DNA of 44,165 bases, from positions 1-44,165 of IMG/VR virus record IMGVR_UViG_3300020160_000494, one strand, 5' to 3'. Positions 20,301 to 26,551 of the stretch are shown piece after piece. A program made the translations under genes and the position numbers. The stretch's first letter is position 1. Each line of letters starts with the position of its first letter. The notes below the pieces were generated by a model, which made no database searches, was not told where the DNA came from, and was given only the letters and a program-made list of their open reading frames with translations. Origin of the DNA: a virus.

Positions 20301-20376
20301 TATCAGAGAAAAGATAAAGTCTAAACAGGAAAGTCTAGAAAATAAAAGAGCTAAGGAGAGACTAAGGGGAAAATAG
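14347..20376 (+). CDS. Giant virion-associated protein D with N-terminal zincin (HExxH) motif
   Basis: 2,009 residues, ending with TAG. Residues 230-320 look like a gluzincin-type Zn-metalloprotease core: I-I-H-E-S-M-H-A-Y gives H258, E259 and H262, and E-E-F-V-S-E-V (E308/E309/E313) is a plausible third ligand. Residues about 400-1230 are mostly charged coiled coil. A more globular part follows, then a hydrophobic stretch at about 1700-1725 ending in an Asp/Glu run. The C-terminus is very basic (K-R-A-K-E-R-L-R-G-K). Zincin domains have been noted in large late proteins of crAss-like phages, where processing of partner proteins is one proposal. The only cysteine is residue 3 (M-S-C-K). It lies downstream of the RNA polymerase-like gene and probably belongs to the same packaged complex. 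The protease motif is seen; its substrate is unknown. Confidence 0.75.
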   Translation: MSCKATIKSPITGKTVMSTTYFQLTNVFDKEKAVDIYNSMYTPAFQDLLGFDWTTNKQYREELNLNGEPKIEYLNKILNLEMSDYQIDAINSQEDILTQLDPMQNFPSYEEAQVVAAQFNLNPRYKNVSAEVIRTDDGFRVAVGVYSIARPETKETLSALNFGEIISQFFPSSDTNWNDVVSGLLTSDRISDTQKTILSKLQELQNINPSVKLVVFDDTDSMDAGQVAFYDNNSRTIYIGKTVSESMDDSKLIRDIIHESMHAYTIKALNEPVTDQEKAFKAEMEKAYNSYLKKFPNLVVNYGFNNVEEFVSEVVSNPDFRAALITQQESLKEDKNFLRNMIEKITNFLKGLYTDVPNLEEIDSTINNYLDHLVETRDMPVTQGEYDLRFRNEKFNPNGVTDLERFPELQKFVNFINKNSSTKMWGQITQSLKEIDSSLRNTGRLQERFTSINATNAKDILANTISYLNSALSTLSTVQNQLELYKKNASEFEDFAIIKTFNYAKNLSGVIKDQLNEFEKEFNSIFNVADITDMQEKASTIEAFEMSVPNYEEVVREILSSIEGTRKLADSIDSNYNNAVIAPIARELSSSFGESATIEGKKRVQEQLAALVAAKAKADSTGKTALSKVLAREIEDLRQLEKFIPTAKNIEELLKNDKKNGRETSLLGMWINNAVQGKNPTVQIVKQFIDKATAEAQVNSGKFSKRAQDIFDRLRALRGKLATEVMTYQTLYKGFTREVEVLHKQPDGSFKKVKQAILNTKLKEEEFQNDLKILLQREDDALKTGNQSAIDSTKEATNKFLEEYAMRPYTDEYYKIQGLLTEEAKQAREEILSEISFLSEDPNPEEGTKDEIKRLLTEFNRLGSLYYSNGDEKPAGSKERRIAESIMAWKKERNNRDVLTYDNLTKRKQWQIQKNEIDEQYSKILKRKNASDISMSMAGFAEVADENLAEQNENITKEFEEAKKVRDQWYEENTKTEIAPEFYRQQQAITDSINAILSRYPTFDAQDLTDAYQRLNNAVLGFRDNDGAIQGNDVVNAGNLFQTVKEIEEEIETIKKNSQAREVSKDDQEELARLYKMLNALQGRKETQYYKDKVSEVQASIRTELAQDEEFMKDLDEKAKARRDSYIAAQLMNTFTTVEDVKQAMIEEEIEDRFRATQWYKDNHIVTEETRIVNGDTVTTTKERPSYIWTQVVPKDPRNIIEESPSFQWAIPVIDETFKNKDYRFTTEPRPRETQDGKYSNPEYSSLPAQEKAILDDIIALHEDVQKELPKSQRVGYAIVNENKTAFETLSTALRKPLDTFSGIYELFKLTFAPNIGSAEYERLDDSEVEVISGRKVQLIRSRYKTPLNTNQVSYNILGNIAKFGVYSSHFAAMQKIMPTVFSTRDALERNKSAESTLSTVDFEISKNFYGEEISSMGNNKYVKLISRPLNKFLSVGQRKALQFNVIASIKNFAINLWNAGINNNLAGVTRAEFIQGMWRGIKQSDKMFEVYRGGGNVSYYADLLMHFNAMPQAQPGAKADTIHQTMLNRFVSSETAGFVVRGYLESISTIAVFESIMNQYNVQIEQGGTTRTIKLAEAYEQVNGKLQLKAGVKVEKIDRLEQEIRDRIFNYFTSSQGNYYKRGSAQYERYIIARMVMSMKRWLTSTFNNKYGARRLQLNTGNLEKGFNREVMSYVQLLALGGSSMANQMTTDQQKSRMRTAATNLVAMLAVQQALITTMGILAKSLDDDDEEPTSPFLAFIGNILQGMHDELSTFSPLGAANWAYKSLLQTPQKQPGESDAVARAKQISWSLIGGTTKASYDALTPFFDKDTWLDPAGSFTYRYTNGKPDSFSTPEALEGKSNLLAAFMIYTGAEVGMSQFLQPEKKLYTVLKYNPRLDFTEERRIKLDPMGSYNELSERVTAIKKELKSVVPSEIITDRAERDAKISEILVLEKTMETIGEQYSYVGAYYRNRKFASSLGSSEAADLDKEIKRYQIQNNPQDFIREKIKSKQESLENKRAKERLRGK

Positions 20377-20389
20377 TCCTCCTAGTTTC

Positions 20390-20419
20390 TTGACTTTATT
20401 TTTAATTAAAGTATTTTTG
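20390..20419 (+). promoter_or_regulatory. Bacteroidota-type promoter for the structural/lysis genes
   Basis: TTG at 20390-20392 and TATTTTTG at 20412-20419 are separated by 19 nt, fitting the Bacteroidota primary sigma pattern (TTTG, 19-21 nt, TAnnTTTG). It lies in the 89-bp gap after the giant genes. The leader to the ATG at 20466 would be about 40 nt and contains a small GACT-TAAC-AGTC hairpin at 20438-20449. Confidence 0.5.
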
Positions 20420-20465
20420 TTATACGGACTAAGGTCGGACTTAACAGTCGTAAAGATAAATATTT

Positions 20466-20804
20466 ATGGAAACACATGACATTCTCAGAGAGCAATCAAA
20501 GAAACTTCGTCACATTGAAGGTCAACTTTGTTGCATCAACGCTAGCGTAACTGCGGAAGCAGGTATGAACGGCAGTAAAGTAATCTCAGGCACATCACCA
20601 GTTACAGGTACTTTTCAGTACTTTGTTGTTAACGCATCAGCTGTAGTTAGTGCTATTTTAGATCAGAACGCAGCTAGTCTTATGACAAGCTTAGGTCTTT
20701 CAGGAGTTACTTTGGCACCAGGAATGAAGATTAGCGTAGCTAAAGGAACAACTATCTCTTCTATAACACTTGCTTCAGGATCTATTATTGCTTACAACGC
20801 TTAA
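20466..20804 (+). CDS. Small beta-rich structural-type protein
   Basis: 112 residues. The N-terminal 35 residues are helical and charged and contain an adjacent Cys pair (residues 22-23). The rest is Ser/Thr/Ala/Gly-rich with alternating hydrophobics, typical of a beta-sandwich, and ends in a motif like S-I-I-A-Y-N-A. Small proteins of this composition are common in Bacteroidota phages near structural and lysis genes and may decorate heads or fibres. It is the first gene after the 20390-20419 promoter and ends 3 nt before the holin gene. Function is inferred only from composition and place. Confidence 0.65.
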   Translation: METHDILREQSKKLRHIEGQLCCINASVTAEAGMNGSKVISGTSPVTGTFQYFVVNASAVVSAILDQNAASLMTSLGLSGVTLAPGMKISVAKGTTISSITLASGSIIAYNA

Positions 20805-20807
20805 TTC

Positions 20808-21233
20808 ATGAAGACCCTTTTAGTAACTATCACCACAGTATGTGCCTTCTTGGGCACATATTTTTTAAATCTAACTGCAGATAACGCAGAACAATACTTA
20901 GCGATTGTTGCTGTTGTATTTGTAGATGGATTTTTTGGTGTGTGGGCAGGTACTAAGAAGATTGGTTTTCAGACAAGAAAAGCAGTTAAAGTACTTCAGA
21001 CCTTGTTTGCTTGGGTAATGATTCTTTCTGCTATCTTAATGGTAGAGAAGGGTTTCCAAGGTACGTTCTGGCTTTCAGAAACTTTCTGTGCTCCTTTTAT
21101 TGTCTTCCAACTTATTAGTGCGCTTAAGAATGCTCACACAGTAGGAGTACTAAACAACAGTGTACTATCTCAGATCTTAGCAAAGATAGACCAGCATAAA
21201 TTTAACCACGATAATGAAAAACCTCTCGATTAA
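20808..21233 (+). CDS. Phage holin-family membrane protein
   Basis: 141 residues with four predicted membrane segments, at about 3-22, 28-46, 66-86 and 92-110. The second segment carries V-D-G-F-F-G-V-W-A-G followed by a Lys-rich loop and an F-x-T-R-K-A motif, as in the holin 4/TcdE-like group, where D-x-x-x-G sits at the end of a membrane helix. Its place just before two spanin-like genes supports a lysis role, forming pores in the host inner membrane. I see no endolysin next to it in this window. Its 3' end overlaps the next gene by 20 bp. Confidence 0.65.
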   Translation: MKTLLVTITTVCAFLGTYFLNLTADNAEQYLAIVAVVFVDGFFGVWAGTKKIGFQTRKAVKVLQTLFAWVMILSAILMVEKGFQGTFWLSETFCAPFIVFQLISALKNAHTVGVLNNSVLSQILAKIDQHKFNHDNEKPLD

Positions 21234-21531
21234 ACTTAATATTATCTTTTTCTTCATCATTGCTTACTTACTTTTTAAGTATGAGTATGTACAGGAACAA
21301 GATACTAATCAAGTAATATCTTTTATTGATTCTATAGATAAACAAAACGATACTTACTTTGAAAAAATTGACTCTCTAGAACATATAAAGCACGAAGAGT
21401 ATTTCCGTTACGAACAAATCACCCTAAAGTATGACACAATTCAGATTGCTATTGACACTATGCCTGATATTGACGGCACAAAATTCTTACTCACAATCAG
21501 TAGACAGCTTACCCTTAAAGGAGTTGAATGA
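21214..21531 (+). CDS. Inner-membrane spanin-like protein (i-spanin candidate)
   Basis: 105 residues. One N-terminal membrane segment (about 7-23) is followed by a charged helical periplasmic region rich in Asp/Glu/Lys/Tyr, an i-spanin (Rz-like) layout. The start overlaps the holin gene by 20 bp. The last 101 bp overlap the next gene in another frame, as in classical overlapping Rz/Rz1 pairs. I do not recognise the sequence, so the call rests on topology and context. It could instead be an unrelated small membrane protein. Confidence 0.5.
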   Translation: MKNLSIKLNIIFFFIIAYLLFKYEYVQEQDTNQVISFIDSIDKQNDTYFEKIDSLEHIKHEEYFRYEQITLKYDTIQIAIDTMPDIDGTKFLLTISRQLTLKGVE

Positions 21532-21790
21532 TGAATTCCTAAAAGGAATTCAAGCACGTGAGAGAGTAGTAAGTCTTAAGAAGATTATCAAGACAGATAG
21601 CGTTCAGTTATCCTTGTATAAAGATTCTATTATCCCTAACTATAAGAAGGCTTTAGATACCGCTAAAGTAGAGATAGTTCGCTTAGATACTAAAGTTAGA
21701 TCTCAAGCAGAAACAATTAAAACTTTAAAGAACGTTTTGAAAGGCGGGTTATTTGCTATAGCTTTGTTAACCATAGGGTTAATACTTTAA
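21431..21790 (+). CDS. Exported coiled-coil protein with C-terminal membrane anchor (spanin-like)
   Basis: 119 residues in a different frame from the preceding gene, which it overlaps by 101 bp. It has a signal-peptide-like N-terminus (about 1-21, with N-S-Y-S-Q as a possible cleavage site), a helical coiled-coil middle (about 28-100) and a C-terminal hydrophobic anchor (about 104-119). An exported N-terminus plus a C-terminal membrane segment resembles unimolecular spanins. However, the only cysteine (residue 10) is not in a good lipobox, so lipid anchoring is doubtful. The role in host envelope disruption is inferred from topology and its place after the holin. Confidence 0.55.
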   Translation: MTQFRLLLTLCLILTAQNSYSQSVDSLPLKELNDEFLKGIQARERVVSLKKIIKTDSVQLSLYKDSIIPNYKKALDTAKVEIVRLDTKVRSQAETIKTLKNVLKGGLFAIALLTIGLIL

Positions 21791-21801
21791 CCTACCAGCC
21801 T

Positions 21802-23121
21802 ATGATGCCAATCTCTAAACAGATTATCCAACACTACATGGATAATCCAAATACGGATGAGTCAGCTTTAGAAGTTGCTATTCGTTTCAACTATCAACCA
21901 GAAGTATATAATGAGCTAAGAGCTAAGCGAGTTCGTGACTTAAAAAGAACTGCTATGTATAAGTTGGGTGCAGATAAACCTGTATCACCTAACGATCAAC
22001 CTACACAAATTACAGGAACTTATGATGAGAATCTAGATAAAGGTACACTTGAGGTATCTAAACTAGTTTCTACTCAACCTAGATCTTCTGAAGAAATCAT
22101 TGAAATTCATAAGATAGATAGATCTAAGTGGAGATTAGTACAATATTGGAGTAAAGAAAAACAATCAGGTTGGCTAGTGTCAGCCTTATTTGCTTCTATA
22201 AAGCCTGAGGATAGTCTTCCTCAAGACATAGAGAACGTTCTTAGAGAGGTTTTCTTAGAATCTAATATAACTCCGTACCCAACACCTAGAAAGTCTCCTA
22301 TAGCGTCTAAGAGAGGCTTATTCGTCTACATGAGTGACAAACACGTAGGTGCTCTTACTCATCCTAACTCTATTTTCAACAATCAGTACAACGAAGATGT
22401 CTTCGAAGTACGTATGATGAGAGTATTAGAAGAGATAGAGAAGCAAGTAAAGACCTATGGAAGGTTAGAAGATCTTTTTATTTGTGACTTAGGAGATTCA
22501 TTAGATGGTTGGAGTGGTCATACTACTAGAGGAGGACATGCACTTCCACAGAATATGAATAACAAAGAGTCTTTTATGACTTATCTTTATGCTCATAAGC
22601 GATTCTTTGACCTGTTAGTAGAAAAAAACTTAGCTAATAACATTCATGCTATTATGCAGACAGAAGATAACCACTCAGGTTCTTTTGGCTACATAACTAA
22701 CCAAGCACTAACTCTTTATTTAAATACGGCTTATCCTTTTATCAAAGTAACGATAATGGAGAAGTTCTTAGAACATTTTGACTATGGAAAACATACATTT
22801 ATTTTTACTCATGGAAAAGACTCTGAGGATCTTAAGCATGGTCTTCCCCTTTTCTTAACCGAGAAAGCAGAAAATTTTCTTAACAAGTATATAGATCACC
22901 ACAATTTAGGAGAGAATAAAAACATCTCGATAGTAAAAGGTGACCTACATACAGAGAGCATGCAGCAAGTTTACAAGTTTAGATATAGGAATGTATTGTC
23001 TATGTACGGCTCTTCTAAGTGGGTAATGAATAACTTTGGTCCTGGTTATCCAGGAGTTTCATTTGATTTAGTAGAAAAAGATACGGATTTAATATATTCG
23101 TTTTATATTCGCTTTAAATAA
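21802..23121 (+). CDS. Calcineurin-like metallophosphoesterase
   Basis: 439 residues; the start may be either of the two tandem ATGs. The metallophosphoesterase motifs are in order: S-D-K-H-V-G (D179, H181), D-L-G-D-S-L-D-G (D232), E-D-N-H-S-G (N290, H291, replacing the usual GNH[DE]) and F-T-H-G-K-D (H337). The first about 50 residues look like an HTH (repetitive helical, basic), followed by a linker at 50-95. Such two-metal enzymes cleave phosphomonoesters or phosphodiesters, and crAss-like phages often have one near the structural genes. The N-terminal helical part suggests nucleic acid as substrate, which is inference. Confidence 0.8.
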   Translation: MMPISKQIIQHYMDNPNTDESALEVAIRFNYQPEVYNELRAKRVRDLKRTAMYKLGADKPVSPNDQPTQITGTYDENLDKGTLEVSKLVSTQPRSSEEIIEIHKIDRSKWRLVQYWSKEKQSGWLVSALFASIKPEDSLPQDIENVLREVFLESNITPYPTPRKSPIASKRGLFVYMSDKHVGALTHPNSIFNNQYNEDVFEVRMMRVLEEIEKQVKTYGRLEDLFICDLGDSLDGWSGHTTRGGHALPQNMNNKESFMTYLYAHKRFFDLLVEKNLANNIHAIMQTEDNHSGSFGYITNQALTLYLNTAYPFIKVTIMEKFLEHFDYGKHTFIFTHGKDSEDLKHGLPLFLTEKAENFLNKYIDHHNLGENKNISIVKGDLHTESMQQVYKFRYRNVLSMYGSSKWVMNNFGPGYPGVSFDLVEKDTDLIYSFYIRFK

Positions 23122-23128
23122 AATTAAG

Positions 23129-23359
23129 ATGATTAAGCTAGCAGATATAGATAAACTTATAAACCAGTTCTATTTAGACTCAGAGAAGGATGGGTTAGCA
23201 GTAAGACCTAATGTGGTACTGCTTACAGAAGATCAGTTTGAAGATCTATTAAAAGAAATGGGAGTAGAAGAAGAAGACGATGTTGTAATAGAAAGTATAC
23301 TAGGATTAGATGTCGTCATAGCAAACGGGATAGAACATCCAAGAGTAATAAGATTATAA
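23129..23359 (+). CDS. Small acidic protein of unknown function
   Basis: 76 residues, last gene of the rightward arm, 7 nt after the phosphoesterase gene. Acidic, with an Asp/Glu cluster near residues 48-55 and the pattern R-P-N-V-V-L-L-T-E-D-Q-F near residue 26. A strong terminator follows its stop codon. No family recognised. Confidence 0.65.
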   Translation: MIKLADIDKLINQFYLDSEKDGLAVRPNVVLLTEDQFEDLLKEMGVEEEDDVVIESILGLDVVIANGIEHPRVIRL

Positions 23360-23360
23360 A

Positions 23361-23396
23361 AAAAGGGGCCCTATTAAGAGCCCCTTTTCTTTTGGT
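23361..23396. terminator. Bidirectional terminator between the converging arms
   Basis: The stem is AAAAGGGGC (23361-23369) paired with GCCCCTTTT (23380-23388), with a 10-nt loop. T-rich tracts leave the stem in both directions, so it can end both the rightward arm (stop at 23359) and the leftward arm (stop at 23446). Confidence 0.85.
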
Positions 23397-23402
23397 TGGT
23401 AA

Positions 23403-23438
23403 ACTAAATAACTAAAAACTAAAACTAAATAAACTAAA
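23403..23438. repeat. Short tandem ACTAAA repeats in the convergent intergenic gap
   Basis: Five copies of ACTAAA spaced 6-9 bp apart (23403, 23411, 23418, 23424, 23433), between the terminator and the end of the leftward arm. Function unknown. Confidence 0.7.
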
Positions 23439-23445
23439 ACTATGA

Positions 23446-23769
23446 TTACATCGCTTGTGGTCCTCCTGTAGCAGCTAAGAAAGCAAGAACTTCTTCTTTT
23501 ACTTTTAGCTCTACTACGATTGGCTCACTTGTGATTTCAAATTTAGTGATTTTTACTGGAACTTTTTGCTTAGTTGCAGGATCAATTTTGTATTGATAGT
23601 CTACAGGGTTAAGTTTATCAGCGTTACCTTCTAAGACAACGGCTAAACCATTCTCTGTAGGGTAAGTCATAAGAACCTTGTGGATGTTAAAAGAGAAACC
23701 TTTCTTGATGATCAATTCCATCTCTTCACCGTTCTCTACTTTTTCTTTTTCTGTATAATAGAATAACAT
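23446..23769 (-). CDS. Hypothetical protein, last gene of the leftward arm
   Basis: 107 residues from the ATG at 23769, which lies just after the upstream stop and behind an A-rich leader. A start at 23793 would add eight residues and overlap the GroES-like gene. The protein is beta-rich and charged, with no membrane segment, and ends in A-A-T-G-G-P-Q-A-M. It is co-transcribed with the GroES-like gene. No family recognised. Confidence 0.6.
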   Translation of the reverse strand: MLFYYTEKEKVENGEEMELIIKKGFSFNIHKVLMTYPTENGLAVVLEGNADKLNPVDYQYKIDPATKQKVPVKITKFEITSEPIVVELKVKEEVLAFLAATGGPQAM

Positions 23770-23779
23770 AATCTTTCTT

Positions 23780-24064
23780 TTAATTCCATACAATAGCGAT
23801 GTCGCTATCTCTTACCATGATTTTCTCTTCTCCATCTACTTCAACTAGTTCAGCAGACTGAAGATACATTAGGTTTACGTATACTACGTCTCCTTCTGAT
23901 ACATTGACTACGTCTTCTCCAACTGCATAAACTTCTAGATGCTTTAAGCCTACTAGTTCTTTCATGTTCAATTCTTCTTCCATCTCTGGTGTAAGCTGAA
24001 TGAGTCTTTCTTCTCTCTTAGGACGATTGAGTAATACTCTGTGTCCTTTTACTGTGATTGCCAT
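23780..24064 (-). CDS. GroES-like (Cpn10 fold) protein
   Basis: 94 residues, the size of GroES. The pattern is K-G-H-R-V-L-L near the N-terminus, V-S-E-G-D-V-V-Y-V in the middle and M-V-R-D-S-D-I-A-I-V at the end, matching the co-chaperonin barrel (GD.V strand and terminal .DI.A.). Some phages encode GroES replacements such as T4 gp31 to fold capsid protein with host GroEL. The mobile-loop region (about residues 20-35) is acidic and unlike bacterial GroES. The call rests on overall pattern and is moderately sure. Confidence 0.5.
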   Translation of the reverse strand: MAITVKGHRVLLNRPKREERLIQLTPEMEEELNMKELVGLKHLEVYAVGEDVVNVSEGDVVYVNLMYLQSAELVEVDGEEKIMVRDSDIAIVWN

Positions 24065-24070
24065 ATTGTT

Positions 24071-24511
24071 TTAATTTGTTTTTGCTTTGATTACATCTAG
24101 ACCTGCTGCTATTAATAGTTCTAATCCTGTTCTATCTCTATAATCTTCTAGATATACAAATGTAGTGATTCCACTTTGAATAATCAACTTAGCACAATGC
24201 ACACAGCATGCATGAGTACAGTACATAGTTGCTCCTTCTGTACTGATAGGACTCTTGCATGCTTTAGTAATTGCATTGGATTCTGAGTGGAGTACGTATT
24301 CAAAGGTTGTATCATTCTCTTCACATACATTTGGAAACCCTGAAGGAGTTCCATTATACCCAAAAGAGATAATGTTTCCGTTCTTTACGATTAAAGATCC
24401 TACCTGTAGTCTCTCACAGTAAGATTCTTGAGCGATTCTTACAGCTAAATCTAAGTAAAGTTCAGACTTATCAGTCTTAGGCATGTTGTATATGATAGGT
24501 ATTTTATACAT
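24071..24511 (-). CDS. Deoxycytidylate (dCMP) deaminase
   Basis: 146 residues. Zinc site: H-S-E-S-N-A-I (H75, catalytic E77) and A-C-C-V-H-C-A-K-L-I (C103 and C106). The usual proline of the PCxxC motif is replaced by C102, and the usual HAE reads HSE. The family converts dCMP to dUMP, feeding thymidylate synthase, which is also encoded here (42835-43893), so the phage makes its own dTMP supply. The gene starts 8 bp inside the end of the upstream nuclease-like gene and is probably coupled to it. Confidence 0.88.
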   Translation of the reverse strand: MYKIPIIYNMPKTDKSELYLDLAVRIAQESYCERLQVGSLIVKNGNIISFGYNGTPSGFPNVCEENDTTFEYVLHSESNAITKACKSPISTEGATMYCTHACCVHCAKLIIQSGITTFVYLEDYRDRTGLELLIAAGLDVIKAKTN

Positions 24512-24959
24512 TATTGTTTATTAAAAATTGTTCAGGCGGTACAAATCTACAAAGTTCTCTTGGTACTTCATAAAAATCTTCCCAACCTTTTCTACCATCT
24601 TTAGTTATATACTTTTGTACTTTATGTTCGTATCTAAAAATTACATCAGAAGGTGCCCATATAGCTCCACCATTCCTATTACTAATTATAAAATATATAA
24701 ACCAGTTCTTCTCAGCAAACTTTCGCTTACGAGAAAGAAATGATACTGTTTTATAAAAAGCTTCAGGAGTAGTAATACTTATGTCTTTTTTCATTTCTGC
24801 CTCAAACAGATATCTATTACCATCCTTATAGGCTAGTATGTCTATATTAAAGTCTTCTTCTTTAGATTCTATTTCATAACCTTTACTACTTAGAAAATCA
24901 GAAAGGAGTTTTATTCCTTTCTGATTATAAGTATTGTATGATTCTTGTATAAACGGCAC
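24504..24959 (-). CDS. Restriction-endonuclease-fold (PD-(D/E)XK-like) protein
   Basis: 151 residues. A D-I-L-A-Y-K-D-G strand followed by E-A-E-M-K-K gives the D...ExK signature of the PD-(D/E)XK nuclease fold, within the first 60 residues and preceded by helices. The C-terminal half is Trp/Phe-rich. Its start base overlaps the stop of the upstream gene. Such small proteins can be Holliday-junction or repair nucleases. No activity can be assigned, and it could be a catalytically dead relative. Confidence 0.5.
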   Translation of the reverse strand: MPFIQESYNTYNQKGIKLLSDFLSSKGYEIESKEEDFNIDILAYKDGNRYLFEAEMKKDISITTPEAFYKTVSFLSRKRKFAEKNWFIYFIISNRNGGAIWAPSDVIFRYEHKVQKYITKDGRKGWEDFYEVPRELCRFVPPEQFLINNNV

Positions 24960-25417
24960 TAAGATAAACTGAGTTCAAATCTAAAGATTTCTTTTGGAAT
25001 ATCTACAACTACGTCTTTAAAATTTATATCACGATGTAAAAGAGATTTATAATCTTTGGACATGTCATTAAATCTACCTTGCTTAAACAATTCAATGTCT
25101 CTGTGGTATAAAGAACTAGGTCTAAAGACATACATAACCATATCATCTACTTCATAATAGTCGTAGAAAGAGTCAAATCCTGTAATTTTAGTTTCAAACA
25201 TCTCAAAAGCATCTTTGTCTGTAGGCTTAAACAGAAAGAACAAACAGTTAGTGTACTTACTTTTATACCCGTAATCATCTATGTAAACATTAACTAACCC
25301 AAAGTTAGCAAGTAAACGAGCAGCATTAGCCCCTGATGTAAATATCATGGGGCTAAGGAATTTTGTGGTATTGTTTGTAGTATCTGAGTACACTTTACAC
25401 AATTCTAAGTCCGTCAT
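24959..25417 (-). CDS. Hypothetical phage protein
   Basis: 152 residues, mixed alpha/beta, rich in Tyr/Phe/Asp, with a segment D-I-E-L-F-K-Q-G-R-F-N near residue 107 that looks conserved-like. It overlaps the upstream nuclease gene by 23 bp and abuts the next, so it belongs to the replication/repair operon. No family recognised. Confidence 0.65.
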   Translation of the reverse strand: MTDLELCKVYSDTTNNTTKFLSPMIFTSGANAARLLANFGLVNVYIDDYGYKSKYTNCLFFLFKPTDKDAFEMFETKITGFDSFYDYYEVDDMVMYVFRPSSLYHRDIELFKQGRFNDMSKDYKSLLHRDINFKDVVVDIPKEIFRFELSLS

Positions 25418-26363
25418 TCCAGTAGTCCTCCATTGTATATGCCCACATATCGTTTTCTGAGTGCCATTTTAAGCGTTGAATTGCTTGGTGGAACCCTTCA
25501 TACTCCTTACCTAAGTAAGTGCCTCCCATCTTTCCTAAATCCATTAGCTTGTCTGACATCTCATAGATCAAAGGACTACCTGGATACTTCTGACTTTCTA
25601 CAATAAATCTAAAGTTATGTATAGTCAAGTTCTCTCCGTAGATACTTAGGTCTGTTTGTTTAAGAGCTTCTGTGTAAAAGGCTGCTTGGAAATCATACCT
25701 GTGCTTAAGCAACATCTCTATCCAGTAGTTTAAAGAAGTTGTGGTTGTCTTAAGGTCAATAGGATATAGGATGTTGTTCACTGTGTCAACTACCACTAAA
25801 TCCAAAAGACCCTTACAAGCAACTCCTTCGTATTCAAACTGAAGAGACTGTTGGGTAAATACTTTAAACTGTGAATTCCCTACTACGTACTTAGAAGTAA
25901 AGGGACTCATCTTAAGAGTGTTGGCTACGTTCTGAATAGTTGCATACTGAATAGGACTTACTACTTTCTTTCCTTCTCCAGCAATCAAATCATCGTAATA
26001 GGCTTTACCCTCTTTCTCGAATCTCTCTCTTACTTTAGGGAGAGTATCACGCTTAAATCCTGCTAATTCGTAGGCTATGTTTTCTGCCATAGTATCATTA
26101 CGATTAGCAAATAGATGCCATACGAAGTCTCCCATCTGTCCTGTAGGTCTTTCTACAGTAGTGAAATAGAATTGCTCCATAAATACATCTTCTCCTTGAG
26201 TTAATAATAAATCTACTCCGTCACCTATAACTGTTACTTCTGCTGGTTCATCCATGTCAGAATTAGGATCGTAGTTAATATAAAGGTTAGGGTGTAAAAG
26301 TATTTTCTTTAGCCTACTCTGGCTTTGTGCTGTGTTGGATAAATAATCCTCGTCTAAAATCAT
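25395..26363 (-). CDS. RecB/Exo VIII-like PD-(D/E)XK exonuclease
   Basis: 322 residues. The nuclease core shows G-L-L-D-L-V-V-V-D, then P-I-D-L-K-T-T (the DxK part of the motif), then Y-D-F-Q-A-A-F-Y-T-E-A (the Q...Y motif of RecB-family nucleases). The N-terminal S-Q-S-R-L-K-K-I-L and the G-D-G-V-D-L-L-L segment are typical of phage PDDEXK exonucleases. The family trims DNA ends for recombination and repair. It works beside an SSB-like protein, an AAA ATPase and NinG/NinB-like proteins in the same arm. Confidence 0.8.
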   Translation of the reverse strand: MILDEDYLSNTAQSQSRLKKILLHPNLYINYDPNSDMDEPAEVTVIGDGVDLLLTQGEDVFMEQFYFTTVERPTGQMGDFVWHLFANRNDTMAENIAYELAGFKRDTLPKVRERFEKEGKAYYDDLIAGEGKKVVSPIQYATIQNVANTLKMSPFTSKYVVGNSQFKVFTQQSLQFEYEGVACKGLLDLVVVDTVNNILYPIDLKTTTTSLNYWIEMLLKHRYDFQAAFYTEALKQTDLSIYGENLTIHNFRFIVESQKYPGSPLIYEMSDKLMDLGKMGGTYLGKEYEGFHQAIQRLKWHSENDMWAYTMEDYWNDGLRIV

Positions 26364-26551
26364 TGCTTCGTAAATTTAATAGTTAGTGTAAACCATAAGA
26401 ACCCTAAATGAATACTAAACCTCTCTCTAGAGTTAGTGCGACTAAAAGTTAATATGGGTAAAGGATAGAAGAACCAATAAGGATAATCCCTTTGGCCTTT
26501 GGTTAGTTTGGAGTAGTTACTTACTTGAATCTTCATGTCTTCTATCGTCAT
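26360..26551 (-). CDS. Small aromatic-rich protein
   Basis: 63 residues. Its stop overlaps the next gene by 4 bp (ATGA) and its start lies inside the end of the upstream gene, a coupled arrangement. The ATG at 26536 is an alternative start. The middle is Trp/Phe/Tyr/Pro-rich (W-F-F-Y-P-L-P) and followed by an alternating basic/hydrophobic stretch, suggesting a beta hairpin. Similar tiny proteins are common in phages; function unknown. Confidence 0.5.
   Translation of the reverse strand: MTIEDMKIQVSNYSKLTKGQRDYPYWFFYPLPILTFSRTNSRERFSIHLGFLWFTLTIKFTKQ

Noticed and set aside
20420-20460. Riboswitch or tRNA in the leader after the 20390 promoter
   Set aside because: Only a 4-bp hairpin is visible; no tRNA cloverleaf or riboswitch core could be formed.
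21431-21490. Lipoprotein signal for the second spanin-like protein
   Set aside because: The only Cys (residue 10) is preceded by L-L-T-L, which does not fit the lipobox (A/G/S at -1).
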